A stretch of 64,000 nt of DNA from positions 88,720-152,719 of the forward strand of contig JAHUUM010000003.1 in the NCBI GenBank assembly GCA_019218445.1. Reading direction: 5' to 3'. The position numbers and the translations under genes were made by a program. How positions within the stretch are numbered: position 1 is the stretch's first letter; each line of letters starts with the position of its first letter. A model generated the notes under the pieces. The model saw only the letters and a list, made by a program, of their open reading frames with translations, made no database searches and was not told the origin of the DNA. Below, in pieces: positions 1-8,505 of this stretch. The stretch is from Weeksellaceae bacterium TAE3-ERU29 (GTDB lineage: Bacteria > Bacteroidota > Bacteroidia > Flavobacteriales > Weeksellaceae).

Positions 1-520
1 ATAAGTTTTTACGGAAGTTTAAATCACAAGATACAGTAACCCCCATCTCGTTAGCAACTTTAATTGCCTCTAAACAAGCATCTGCCGCTCCTTGAGAAAG
101 TGCAGGTGTAATACCTGTCCAGTGGAACCATTGTGCATCTTTAAATATTTCTTTCCAGTCAATCGTTCCAGGTTTAATTTCTGAAATAGCTGAATTAGCT
201 CTGTCATAAACTACTTTAGATGGACGAGCTACTGCTCCTGTCTCTAAGAAATAGATACCCACACGGTCACCTCCTCTAAGAATGTGAGATGTTCCTACGT
301 TATATTTTCTTAAATCTGACAAACACCATTCTGCAATATCATTTTTAGGCAATTGTGTTACGAATTCTGTTGGAATTCCGTAATTAGCTAATGATACTGC
401 TACGTTTGCCTCTCCACCACCAAAAGTGGCATTTAAACTGTTTGATTGAATGAATCTATTATATCCCGGTGTTGCTAAACGCAACATAACTTCTCCAAAA
501 GTTACTACTTTTTTTTGCAT
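1..520 (-). CDS. kdgK: 2-keto-3-deoxygluconate kinase, PfkB family (3' end outside window)
   Basis: PfkB/ribokinase-family sugar kinase, most likely phosphorylating 2-keto-3-deoxygluconate to KDPG in the cytoplasm, the step that follows KduI and KduD in unsaturated-uronate catabolism. The 173 visible codons start at the ATG at 518-520 and run off the left edge, so the C-terminal catalytic motif cannot be seen. The N-terminal strand VVTFGEVMLRL and the sugar-binding GGGEANVA motif (residues 34-41) are visible. It is the last gene seen in the tight run kduD-EIIC-kduI-kdgK. The substrate is inferred from the motif and neighbours; another PfkB kinase such as a fructokinase is the alternative. Confidence 0.8.
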   Translation of the reverse strand, partial: MQKKVVTFGEVMLRLATPGYNRFIQSNSLNATFGGGEANVAVSLANYGIPTEFVTQLPKNDIAEWCLSDLRKYNVGTSHILRGGDRVGIYFLETGAVARPSKVVYDRANSAISEIKPGTIDWKEIFKDAQWFHWTGITPALSQGAADACLEAIKVANEMGVTVSCDLNFRKNL

Positions 521-574
521 AAAATATATTTTAATTATTTATAAACTTATTAATTCTTAAACTTGATTAGAGTA

Positions 575-1477
575 TTATTGTAACTCTTCTACTGTAAGTT
601 TGTTCATATCAGTATAATCAAGGTTTTCACCTGCCATACCCCAAACAAAATCATAGTTAGTTGTTCCTGCTCCTGCATGGATAGACCATTCCGGAGAAAT
701 TACAACTTGTTGGTTTTGCACCCAAATATTACGAGTTTCTTTAGGCTCTCCCATAAAGTGTGCTACTGACTGTCCTTTCGGAAGGTTAAAGTATAAATAT
801 GCCTCCATTCTTCTACCATGAGTATGTGGTGGCATCGTGTTCCATACGCTACTTTCTTTTAATTCAGTCATTCCTAATTGAAGTTGACAAGTTTGAACTG
901 TTTCGTTTACAATATATTTAGTAATTGTTCTCGCATTAGATTCTTTTAAACTTCCCGCTTCTACTACAGGAGCCTCTTTACGAGTTATCTTCTTAGTAGG
1001 ATATGATGTATGAGCTGTAGCTGAGTTAAAGTAGAATAACGCAGGCTCTTTGCTTGATGCGGATGCAAAAGTGATTTTTTGATCACCTCTACCAATATAA
1101 AGAGCTTCTTTGTTTTCTAATTCATACTTTTTATTCCCTACAGTAACTGTACCTTTTCCTCCTATATTAATAATTCCTACCTCTCTGTGTGTAGTAAAAT
1201 ATTCTGATTTGATAGGATCAATCGCTTGTAACTCAAGTGTACGCCCTACAGGCTTTGCTCCTCCCATTATAAAACGGTCAAACATTGTGTAGACCATATT
1301 TACTTGATTGTCTTCAAATATTTTCTGTACTAGAAACTCACCTCTTAATCTCTCAGTACTATAATTTTGAGCATCTTTCGGATGACTTGCGTGTCTCACT
1401 TCGTAATTCGTATAATCATTCTGTCCATACGCCACTACAAGTGCAAAAATTGAGAATAAAGTGATTAATTTTTTCAT
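575..1477 (-). CDS. kduI: 5-keto-4-deoxyuronate isomerase with a signal peptide
   Basis: KduI interconverts 5-keto-4-deoxyuronate and 2,5-diketo-3-deoxygluconate during breakdown of polyuronates or glycosaminoglycans. The cupin zinc ligands of the family are present: H218 and H220 in HTHGRRME, E225, and H267 in WSIHAG. The family phrases GVINIGG-like (GIINIGG) and HTSYPTKK are also conserved. The protein has 300 residues against 278 in E. coli. The difference is an N-terminal stretch, MKK-LITLFSIFALVVA-YGQN, that reads as a Sec signal peptide. The first internal Met is residue 61, inside the conserved fold, so no later ATG start can remove it. KduI is normally cytoplasmic; export here is inferred. 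It lies 2 bases after the permease gene. Confidence 0.93.
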   Translation of the reverse strand: MKKLITLFSIFALVVAYGQNDYTNYEVRHASHPKDAQNYSTERLRGEFLVQKIFEDNQVNMVYTMFDRFIMGGAKPVGRTLELQAIDPIKSEYFTTHREVGIINIGGKGTVTVGNKKYELENKEALYIGRGDQKITFASASSKEPALFYFNSATAHTSYPTKKITRKEAPVVEAGSLKESNARTITKYIVNETVQTCQLQLGMTELKESSVWNTMPPHTHGRRMEAYLYFNLPKGQSVAHFMGEPKETRNIWVQNQQVVISPEWSIHAGAGTTNYDFVWGMAGENLDYTDMNKLTVEELQ

Positions 1478-1479
1478 TT

Positions 1480-2940
1480 TTACTTATCTTTTAAATCGTT
1501 TAATTTACTGTCGTTATGTTCTTTTAATATTATTCTACGGTTATACCAAAGCATTACTAAAGTAATTAGAACAAGGATACCTTCTCCTATATAACCTAAG
1601 GTATGAGTTGCATGGAAAATAATCCATGTGAAAATGCTTGACGCAAAATCTAAAGCTCCACCTTGGAACCCTTCAGGGATGTTTACCGCTGAATCCCCTG
1701 TTGCAGCATATACATCTCTTGCTGCTAAAGTAAAGGAAGGTGCTAAATCTGTTACAAAATAAAGCCCTACTACTAAGACTACTAATCCCACAATAAATGA
1801 TTTTACTACATTTCCGTTAGTGATAGGTAATACTAATGGGAATAAATAGAACATTCCTGCCAAAGAGGCTAACGGTAAAAACTCATTCCCAGGTAAAAAC
1901 ACTGCCATAAGTAATGTTACAGGAATTAAAAGTAATGAAACAACTAAAGTTGTTGGGTGTCCAATAACTAAAGCAGGTGTCATACCTATATTTAAATCTA
2001 TTTTCCCTTGGAATTTTTTGGCAATTATCTTACGAGTTGCATCAGATATAGGCATTAACCCTTCTATGAAAAGTCTGGTAATACGTGGGATTAATTCCAT
2101 TACAGCCCCCATTTTTATACCTAATCCTAAAATATAAGGTAAGTTATCCATAAAACTTGCTCCTCCAACACTTTTTACACTCCCAAAAGTACTGAGACTA
2201 AAAAAATGACTAAAATCATAGCGTGCGAAAACCCCAACACCTGCACCTATTACAATTCCTAAGAAAAGAGGCTCTCCAAGAAGACCGAATTTCTTTTTCA
2301 TCCCTTCGGCATCAATATATAATTTATCAAATCCCGGTATTTTATCTAATACTTTATTGATAACTATTGCAAAAGGAACCATTCCTTGACAAAAAGGTTG
2401 AGGTATTGAAATACCATCCATATTATCATAGAAATTCTGGAACTTCTTAGCTGTTAAATCTGCCATTACAAGTGTAATGATATAACAAATTATAGCTGCA
2501 AAGAATCCTAAATATAAGTTACCACTGGCAAAATAAACTATCGCTCCAATAAACGCAAAGTGCCAATAGTTCCAAAGGTCAATATTTACAGTTTTTGTAA
2601 ATCTTAGTAGTAGTAATACAATATTAACACCTAAACATACAGGGATAATCAAAGCTCCTACTGCTGTATTATAAGCTACAGATGCAGCAGCCGGCCATCC
2701 CATGTCAAACACTTTCAGTTTTAAATCATAGATTTCCACTACATTATTAAGACCAGGTCCTAAACTACTGGTAAGTAATGCCGTGATTATAGATAATCCG
2801 ACAAACCCTACCCCTACATATAAACCGGAAAGGACAGCCTTTCCGGGTTTAATTCCTAATAAGAGCCCTAAAATACTGAAAATGATTGGCATCATTACAG
2901 CTGCCCCAAGACTAATTATATAAGCAAATACGTCTTGCAT
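1480..2940 (-). CDS. PTS EIIC transporter of the galactitol (GatC/SgcC) type, orphan
   Basis: Polytopic inner-membrane protein of 486 residues that resembles the galactitol-type phosphotransferase EIIC. It shares LGAAVMMPIIF near the N-terminus, VNIDLWNYWHFAFIGA in the middle, GEPLFLGIVIG, and the second-half pattern PALVIGHPTTL. About a dozen membrane segments are visible, plus a basic C-terminal tail. EIIC forms the sugar path and normally works with soluble EIIA and EIIB partners. None is encoded here, and PTS systems are uncommon in Bacteroidetes. Its place between kduD and kduI (gaps of 5 and 2 bases) argues for uptake of a uronate breakdown product. It may act as a PTS-independent permease, or partners may be encoded elsewhere. 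Family is confident; substrate is inferred. Confidence 0.87.
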   Translation of the reverse strand: MQDVFAYIISLGAAVMMPIIFSILGLLLGIKPGKAVLSGLYVGVGFVGLSIITALLTSSLGPGLNNVVEIYDLKLKVFDMGWPAAASVAYNTAVGALIIPVCLGVNIVLLLLRFTKTVNIDLWNYWHFAFIGAIVYFASGNLYLGFFAAIICYIITLVMADLTAKKFQNFYDNMDGISIPQPFCQGMVPFAIVINKVLDKIPGFDKLYIDAEGMKKKFGLLGEPLFLGIVIGAGVGVFARYDFSHFFSLSTFGSVKSVGGASFMDNLPYILGLGIKMGAVMELIPRITRLFIEGLMPISDATRKIIAKKFQGKIDLNIGMTPALVIGHPTTLVVSLLLIPVTLLMAVFLPGNEFLPLASLAGMFYLFPLVLPITNGNVVKSFIVGLVVLVVGLYFVTDLAPSFTLAARDVYAATGDSAVNIPEGFQGGALDFASSIFTWIIFHATHTLGYIGEGILVLITLVMLWYNRRIILKEHNDSKLNDLKDK

Positions 2941-2945
2941 ACTAT

Positions 2946-3743
2946 CTATTTAGGTTGTTTTCCGATATATGCTAATATTCCTCCGTCCACATATAATACG
3001 TGTCCATTTACAAAGTCAGAAGCTTTAGATGCTAAGAAAACAACCGGTCCTTGTAAATCTTCAGGAGTACCCCAACGAGCTGCCGGTGTTTTCGCAATAA
3101 TAAATGAATCAAATGGGTGCGGACTTCCGTCAGCTTGTTTTTCTCTAAGTGGAGCAGTTTGCGGAGTTGCAATATATCCGGGACCTATTCCATTACATTG
3201 AATGTTGTGCTCTCCATACTCTGAAGCGATGTTACGAGTCAGCATTTTTAACCCTCCTTTTGCAGCCGCATAAGCAGAAACAGTTTCTCTACCTAATTCA
3301 GACATCATAGAACAGATATTAATAATTTTCCCTTGTCCTTTTTTAATCATACTCGGAATAACCGCTTTTGCTACAATAAATGGAGCATTTAAATCTACAT
3401 CTATTACTTGGCGGAACTCAGCAGCACTCATTTCATGCATTGGCGTACGTTTAATAATACCTGCATTATTTACTAAAACATCTATAACGCCTACTTCTTT
3501 TTCTATTTTAGCAACAAGATCATTTACAGCGTTTTCATCTGTCACGTCACATACATAGCCATGAGCTTCTATTCCGTCTTCTTTATAAGCCGCTAATCCT
3601 TTATCTACTAATTCTTGTTTTATATCATTGAATACTATTTTTGCTCCGGCTTTTGCTAATGCACTTGCCATTGCGTATCCAATTCCGTAAGACGCTCCTG
3701 TTACAAGAGCCACTTTTCCGTCTAATGAAAAATTTGTCATCAT
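2946..3743 (-). CDS. kduD: short-chain dehydrogenase, KduD / gluconate 5-dehydrogenase type
   Basis: NAD(P)-dependent short-chain dehydrogenase of 265 residues. The nucleotide-binding TGASYGIG starts near residue 15, NNAG is at 92-95, and the catalytic residues are S145, Y158 and K162 (YAAAK). The C-terminal DGGILAYIGKQP is the type seen in enzymes annotated as gluconate 5-dehydrogenase or 2-deoxygluconate 3-dehydrogenase. In this operon it most likely reduces 2,5-diketo-3-deoxygluconate to 2-keto-3-deoxygluconate, linking KduI to KdgK. It is the first gene of the operon. No exact TAnnTTTG box was found in the 203 bases upstream. The symbol rests mainly on context, because motifs alone do not separate KduD from IdnO-type enzymes. 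Confidence 0.82.
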   Translation of the reverse strand: MMTNFSLDGKVALVTGASYGIGYAMASALAKAGAKIVFNDIKQELVDKGLAAYKEDGIEAHGYVCDVTDENAVNDLVAKIEKEVGVIDVLVNNAGIIKRTPMHEMSAAEFRQVIDVDLNAPFIVAKAVIPSMIKKGQGKIINICSMMSELGRETVSAYAAAKGGLKMLTRNIASEYGEHNIQCNGIGPGYIATPQTAPLREKQADGSPHPFDSFIIAKTPAARWGTPEDLQGPVVFLASKASDFVNGHVLYVDGGILAYIGKQPK

Positions 3744-3852
3744 TTCTATTTAATTTTAAATTAATTTTAATTTTTAAATAAATCTTTTTTAAGTATTAGT
3801 TAAAAAAATATTTTAAATATATTACTCCTGCTAATGTATCCTTTTTTTTCCT

Positions 3853-3864
3853 CAATTGCAATTG
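3853..3864. promoter_or_regulatory. 12-bp palindrome upstream of the kdu operon
   Basis: CAATTGCAATTG is a perfect palindrome 110 bases upstream of the kduD start, in the 203-base gap before ppc. It has the size of a regulator operator for a sugar-inducible operon, but no regulator gene is in the window and chance palindromes occur in AT-rich DNA. Confidence 0.2.
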
Positions 3865-3946
3865 AAGTAAAGGTTTTTTTCTTAAATCTGTAGAAATCTC
3901 ATAAAAAATCTATGGAAATATTATTTGATAACATTTTTAAAATGTT

Positions 3947-6493
3947 TTATGCTGAATTTCTACTTGCATTGATATTACCGAATAAACATCTCATCACCAT
4001 TTTTTCATATTCATTTTTAAACTTTGTTTTTTCTTGAATTTTCTGTAGTGCATATTGCTGTATAGTAAGTAACGGTAATACAATTCTTTCTCTTAAATCT
4101 ACTGAAGCTTTTGATATTGGCTCATCATCCATTAAATCTTTATAACCGGAGATTTCCAGCATCATTTCTTTAGACAATAAGAATTCATTGTATAATAGGT
4201 TCCAAAATTCTCCAAATTCTTTATCTTCTCTCATATAAAAAGTTAAAGGGAAATAGGTTTTTGTCATAGACATCATACTATTTTGTACTAAAGTCTTAAA
4301 GAATGTTGAATTTCTAAATAGCTCTTTTACTTCATCCAATCTTCCTGCTTCTTTTAATTTACTAATTGCCGTTCCAAATCCGTAATATCCCGGCACATTT
4401 TGCTTTAACAAACTCCACGAGCCAACAAATGGAATTGCTCTTAAATCTGCAAATGAAAGTTTATCGCTTTTTCCTCTTTTGCTCGGACGGCTACCTATGT
4501 TTGTTTTACCATAGTATTTTAATGTACTCATTTTTTCTAAATAAGGTACAAATTTATCGTGGGCTTTTAGTTCAGAATATTTCTGATAACTCAATTCCGC
4601 AAGTTCATCTAACAATGTTCTTTCTTCTTGAGTTAATTGAATTTTCTGATCCTTGAATACCGCATTATTTACCCCGGCAGTTAATAATTGCTCAAAATTA
4701 TAGTACGATTGTTCTTTTGTTCCGTAAACAGAAGTAATTGTCTGCCCTTGTATTGTAAGCTGAATTTGATGATTTGCAATGGTATCTCCCTGCGATTCAT
4801 AGAACTGGTGTGTTTTCCCTCCTCCTCTGGCAGGTGGACCTCCTCTACCATCAAAGAAAATTACTTTTATTCCGTTTTGATTAGCTATTTTGGTTAATAA
4901 TTCTTTGGTTTCATAAATTTCCCAGTTTGCTTTTACGTATCCGGCATCTTTTGTTCCATCAGAGAAACCAAGCATAATTGTTTGGTTATTATTTCTTCTT
5001 TTTAAATGTTTGGAGTAAATTGGTAATTTATATAATTCATCTGTTGTTTTCTCAGCTGCAGACAGACCTTTTATAGTTTCAAATAACGGAATAATATCAA
5101 AATTGATATTATCATCTGTATAGCCTGTATATTTGAATAAGGCGTAAACATGAAGCACATCAAATATAGTTTCACTATTTGAAATTATATACCTGTGAAC
5201 TCCCTTTTCTCCGTTTCTTTGCTGAATTTCTTTTAGCTGCAATACATTTTCTAATGTATCTTTTATAATTTCTTCGTCGTAATCATTTGGGTTGATTTGA
5301 ATACTTCTGTTTGTTAAATATTCTATTTTCTCTTCTTTACTAAGTGAATTATAATCTACATTAAATTCTTTTTTAAATATTTTCTCTATTATATTTAAAT
5401 GAACTCTACTGTCTTGTCTAATGTCTAAGGTCGCAAAATGTGTCCCGAATAGTTTTACTCTATCTATAAAAGCATCTAAATCTTTAGCATATAAGGAATT
5501 GTGTTTCTCTATAATCTCATTTTTTATTTCAGTAAACCCATCTATTAATTCTTTAGAAGAAATACTACCTTTCTCTAAAAATATATGATTATAAAGTTTA
5601 TCACTTAATTTTTCTATTTTTTTATCTACTCCTCTAAATGTTATTTTCTTTTTAAGTTCTTTAACGTGGTTATAATAACATTTTAAAATTGTGATATTCA
5701 GTTCTTTTGCTACTTTTTCTGTAGTAGATGCTTTTACAAAAGGGTTTCCGTCTCGGTCTCCTCCCGGCCAAAACCCTAATTGAATTACTTGATTATTTTC
5801 GTTTGTAACTTCTTCTCCGAAAAGGTCTTTGATATCGGTGCAAAGTTCCCCTAAAGAATCATAATAAACATTTCGTAAATAATATATTATACTTTTCGCT
5901 TCATCATAAGGAGTAGGTTTTTCGTTGGAAACAAAAGGTGTTAAACCTAATTGTTGTAATAATATATCTATTCTGGTAACCGAATCATCTTTTATTGCTG
6001 AACGTAATTCTTGAAGAATTTTCTGAACATTATTGGTATAAAATTGTGTAGGATGAGCCGTAAATACTACACGTACCGAGAAATCCTTTAATTTATCTTT
6101 TACTTCTTGCAGTTTTCCTTTTTCACTTGCCATTTGGTATAAACGAGAAATTGTTCCGATTGCTGATTTATCTGCAATTTTAGGAAAAGCAGCGTCCTCA
6201 ATACTATCAAAAAGAACAACTTGTCTTTCAATATATTGTATCATTCTAAAAAGCAAGTCTATTTTCTTTTCTTCTGAGCGTATTTCGGTATGATCCTCAA
6301 AAAAATTATCTATAATTTCAGTCGGTGTTTCTCCTTTAGGAAAACCTTGCTCACTTTCTTGATACAAAAATGGCAACAGCATCGCTATATTAGACATTTT
6401 ATCATAAGGCAATGTCATAAATAAACTGTTGTATATCTGAAACTTATTACTTACTATGTGCCGGAATGTTTGTAATCGTTGAAGTTCTTTCAT
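3947..6493 (-). CDS. ppc: phosphoenolpyruvate carboxylase
   Basis: Cytoplasmic enzyme that carboxylates PEP with bicarbonate to oxaloacetate, refilling the TCA cycle. The length of 848 residues fits bacterial family members. Seen: the first catalytic motif FTAHPTQ with H147; GGDRDGNP; LGFSDGTKDAG; the Arg/Gly-rich loop FFDGRGGPPARGGG; and a C-terminal tail NINASRNSA in place of the usual NG-A-GxRNTG. It is a single-gene unit with its own -7 box at 6522-6529. A weak AT-rich inverted repeat directly follows the stop codon. All expected functional motifs are present and no frame disruption is visible. Confidence 0.97.
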   Translation of the reverse strand: MKELQRLQTFRHIVSNKFQIYNSLFMTLPYDKMSNIAMLLPFLYQESEQGFPKGETPTEIIDNFFEDHTEIRSEEKKIDLLFRMIQYIERQVVLFDSIEDAAFPKIADKSAIGTISRLYQMASEKGKLQEVKDKLKDFSVRVVFTAHPTQFYTNNVQKILQELRSAIKDDSVTRIDILLQQLGLTPFVSNEKPTPYDEAKSIIYYLRNVYYDSLGELCTDIKDLFGEEVTNENNQVIQLGFWPGGDRDGNPFVKASTTEKVAKELNITILKCYYNHVKELKKKITFRGVDKKIEKLSDKLYNHIFLEKGSISSKELIDGFTEIKNEIIEKHNSLYAKDLDAFIDRVKLFGTHFATLDIRQDSRVHLNIIEKIFKKEFNVDYNSLSKEEKIEYLTNRSIQINPNDYDEEIIKDTLENVLQLKEIQQRNGEKGVHRYIISNSETIFDVLHVYALFKYTGYTDDNINFDIIPLFETIKGLSAAEKTTDELYKLPIYSKHLKRRNNNQTIMLGFSDGTKDAGYVKANWEIYETKELLTKIANQNGIKVIFFDGRGGPPARGGGKTHQFYESQGDTIANHQIQLTIQGQTITSVYGTKEQSYYNFEQLLTAGVNNAVFKDQKIQLTQEERTLLDELAELSYQKYSELKAHDKFVPYLEKMSTLKYYGKTNIGSRPSKRGKSDKLSFADLRAIPFVGSWSLLKQNVPGYYGFGTAISKLKEAGRLDEVKELFRNSTFFKTLVQNSMMSMTKTYFPLTFYMREDKEFGEFWNLLYNEFLLSKEMMLEISGYKDLMDDEPISKASVDLRERIVLPLLTIQQYALQKIQEKTKFKNEYEKMVMRCLFGNINASRNSA

Positions 6494-6521
6494 AAATAAA
6501 GTATTTCTCTTGTTTTCACTG

Positions 6522-6529
6522 CAAAAATA
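6522..6529 (-). promoter_or_regulatory. ppc promoter, -7 element
   Basis: Read on the minus strand this is TATTTTTG, matching the Bacteroidetes TAnnTTTG element, 28 bases before the ppc ATG. No clear TTG-type -33 element is present. It sits in the T-rich tail of the neighbouring terminator hairpin. Confidence 0.55.
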
Positions 6530-6559
6530 AAACCATTAAAACAGATATTCTAATGGTTT
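6530..6559 (-). terminator. terminator of the heme-uptake operon
   Basis: Nine-base arms AAACCATTA and TAATGGTTT (6530-6538 and 6551-6559) form a hairpin 13 bases after the stop of the last gene of the operon. On the minus strand a TTTTATTTTTG tract follows it, as expected of an intrinsic terminator. The tract also contains the ppc -7 box. Confidence 0.55.
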
Positions 6560-6572
6560 CTATTATTTATTT

Positions 6573-6992
6573 TCACTTCTTATAATACATGTTCCAACCT
6601 TGGTTATGATTGGCTTTATAATCTTTAGGAGGCATAGGGAAATTCATTGCATCATCAAAGGTTTCTTTGCTTTCCTTAAATATCTCAATGGAATCTTTAT
6701 GTGGCTCTACAAACATTACAAAATATTGATTTTTGCTATGAGAAATTATCTTGTTATCAATAATTGTATCTATTGCTATTTTATAATCTAAATTTACCGC
6801 TGCTCCATGCAATGAGTATGCAACTGAATCTTTATCTATTTCATACTCTACATGATGTGTTGCATTAGGCATCGGGTCAAAATCTCTTTGCCAAACTCCA
6901 TAAAATTCTTTATTATCATCTGATTTATCGGTATTATTCTTACAACCGATTATTAATAATATTACGCTTAAAAGTACTAATTTGTTTTTCAT
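6573..6992 (-). CDS. small lipoprotein, last gene of the heme-uptake operon
   Basis: A 139-residue protein that I do not recognise. The N-terminus MKNKLVLLSVILLIIGC is a clear lipoprotein signal with the acylated Cys at 17, followed by a charged linker. The mature part begins with FYGVWQRDFDP and contains His residues (HHVEYEID, EPHKDS, ANHNQGW) that could bind a metal or heme. No domain assignment is offered. It follows the PepSY-type gene after 5 bases and ends the operon before the terminator at 6530-6559, so a role in heme or iron handling is inferred from position only. Confidence 0.8.
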   Translation of the reverse strand: MKNKLVLLSVILLIIGCKNNTDKSDDNKEFYGVWQRDFDPMPNATHHVEYEIDKDSVAYSLHGAAVNLDYKIAIDTIIDNKIISHSKNQYFVMFVEPHKDSIEIFKESKETFDDAMNFPMPPKDYKANHNQGWNMYYKK

Positions 6993-6997
6993 AATTC

Positions 6998-7579
6998 TTA
7001 ACTTAAATAATAAATTATAATTGCTATAAGTGGTGGGAGAAAGCCTGCAAGAAAGTAGATTTTACCTCTCCTTTTAAAACTATATTTTCCGGAGGCTATA
7101 AATAGCCCTGTGATTGTTACTATAATTAATCCTACTGCAAAAATATCTGAAACCCATCGCCACCCCTTTACATTATTCCGATGTAAAATATTGGATTCAT
7201 AAAAAATCGGACGTCTTTGGATGCTTTCATAAACTCCTTCTCCTTTATCTAAATTAACATGAAAGCTTGCATTTTTAAAGTAAATCTTCACCTGATTATT
7301 TGTCGGAAAATCGTATAATTTATATGAATCTTCTCCACACAGTTCTGAAAGATATTCTGCATCTGTTTCCGTAAAATGCTTTTTACTGAGTTTTTTTTCA
7401 ACTTTTATATCTTCTTTATTTAATATAAAATCAGGATCCCAATCATCCATATGATTAAACGCTAAACCCGAAAGACAATAAATTATAATTAAACCTGAGA
7501 AAAAATAACCTAAATCTCTGTGATAGTCTCTATTTAGTTTTTTTAATTTTTTATTTCTTTTTTTAGTCTTATAACTCAT
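6998..7579 (-). CDS. PepSY-associated TM-helix membrane protein
   Basis: A 193-residue inner-membrane protein with a Lys-rich N-terminus, then a DLGYFFSGLIIIYCLSGLAFN first helix, a periplasmic PepSY-like region, and two further helices (WVSDIFAVGLIIVTITGLFIA and a C-terminal one). Such proteins form the PepSY_TM family, often found beside TonB receptors and suspected of moving electrons or releasing iron from chelates. His residues flank the membrane segments (H20 in YHRDLG; HRNNVKGW before the second helix), as in heme-binding members. It overlaps the upstream chelatase-like gene by 11 bases, so the two are translationally linked. Family is confident; exact role is inferred. Confidence 0.82.
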   Translation of the reverse strand: MSYKTKKRNKKLKKLNRDYHRDLGYFFSGLIIIYCLSGLAFNHMDDWDPDFILNKEDIKVEKKLSKKHFTETDAEYLSELCGEDSYKLYDFPTNNQVKIYFKNASFHVNLDKGEGVYESIQRRPIFYESNILHRNNVKGWRWVSDIFAVGLIIVTITGLFIASGKYSFKRRGKIYFLAGFLPPLIAIIIYYLS

Positions 7580-8504
7580 TATTATTTGCCTTTGTTACAT
7601 ATTCTGTCGCTACATCAACCACCCATTTTTCTACATTTTCATCCGGCAGAACTGCATCCGGCTTATAAATAACTCTTTCTTTATTATTTGCTACTTTTTC
7701 TATTCCTCCACCGATTATCCTTATCTGAAAGTTTTCATCATGTGCTACCAATACCGGTATTACAATATCCGTTTTCTTTTTTTCTAATATTTTTTCTATT
7801 GCTTCTTTAGTCGGCTCAGAACTATATCCGGCAATGTGACCACACCAAGCGTGGTTTAAATCGGTAATTCCTAAGCTATCTTTTACTGTTTTTCCTATTT
7901 TTTTAAATAAATCACTCCATTCTTTTTCGTAATCGGTATCTCCATACCCTACAAGAGTTACCCCTTCATTTTCAGGATCTTTAGAAAGAGATTTCACTCT
8001 TCTTAAAACATTTTTTTGTAAAATATCTGTAAAATCTAATAATGGAGTGATATGAACATTCGCTTTAGCTACGTATCTTTCTATATTTTCTATTTTTAGA
8101 GTTTCCCGAGAAGACGGACTGTCTTTTAACCCAACAATCGTAGGTATATCCTCAAATGAGTGCGGACTTACAGTTAAAAATATAGGTATAACAACAACAT
8201 CTGTATATCCTTCTTTATCGAACTCTTTGAGCCTGGTTGCAATAGAAGGCTCATTGTATTCCATAAAAGCTGTTTTCACATCTTGTGCGTCTGTTCCTTC
8301 TAAAATTTGAGGTTCAACTGTTTTTTCTAAATCTAGTAATGTATTTCTCCATGTTTCCGAATGGGAACCGTGATTCACTAATAGGACTCCTATTTTTTTA
8401 TTTGTATCAACCGGTGTTTGTTGAACTTGTTCTTGTTTTTTATTACAAGAAAAACATACTATTAATAATAAAATAGCACTTACAAAAATCTTCAATTTAT
8501 TCAT
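7569..8504 (-). CDS. CbiK/CbiX-type chelatase-like lipoprotein (IhtB-like)
   Basis: Protein of 311 residues with a lipoprotein signal (lipobox VCFSC, Cys20) followed by a class II chelatase fold. The first half has VNHGSH (44-48) and TVSPHSFED; the second half has VGYGD, HAWCGH (218-223) and VAHDENFQ with H255. Soluble relatives insert cobalt or iron into tetrapyrroles. A lipid-anchored relative, IhtB of Porphyromonas gingivalis, binds hemin and was proposed to remove iron from it outside the cytoplasm. The second-half GHG of CbiK proteins is GYG here (residue 187 is Tyr). It lies 1 base after the TonB receptor gene. Iron removal from heme is an inference. Confidence 0.82.
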   Translation of the reverse strand: MNKLKIFVSAILLLIVCFSCNKKQEQVQQTPVDTNKKIGVLLVNHGSHSETWRNTLLDLEKTVEPQILEGTDAQDVKTAFMEYNEPSIATRLKEFDKEGYTDVVVIPIFLTVSPHSFEDIPTIVGLKDSPSSRETLKIENIERYVAKANVHITPLLDFTDILQKNVLRRVKSLSKDPENEGVTLVGYGDTDYEKEWSDLFKKIGKTVKDSLGITDLNHAWCGHIAGYSSEPTKEAIEKILEKKKTDIVIPVLVAHDENFQIRIIGGGIEKVANNKERVIYKPDAVLPDENVEKWVVDVATEYVTKANNNEL

Positions 8505-8505
8505 T

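Noticed and set aside
1480..2940. KdgT-type 2-keto-3-deoxygluconate permease
   Set aside because: Expected from context, but the sequence motifs are those of galactitol-type EIIC.
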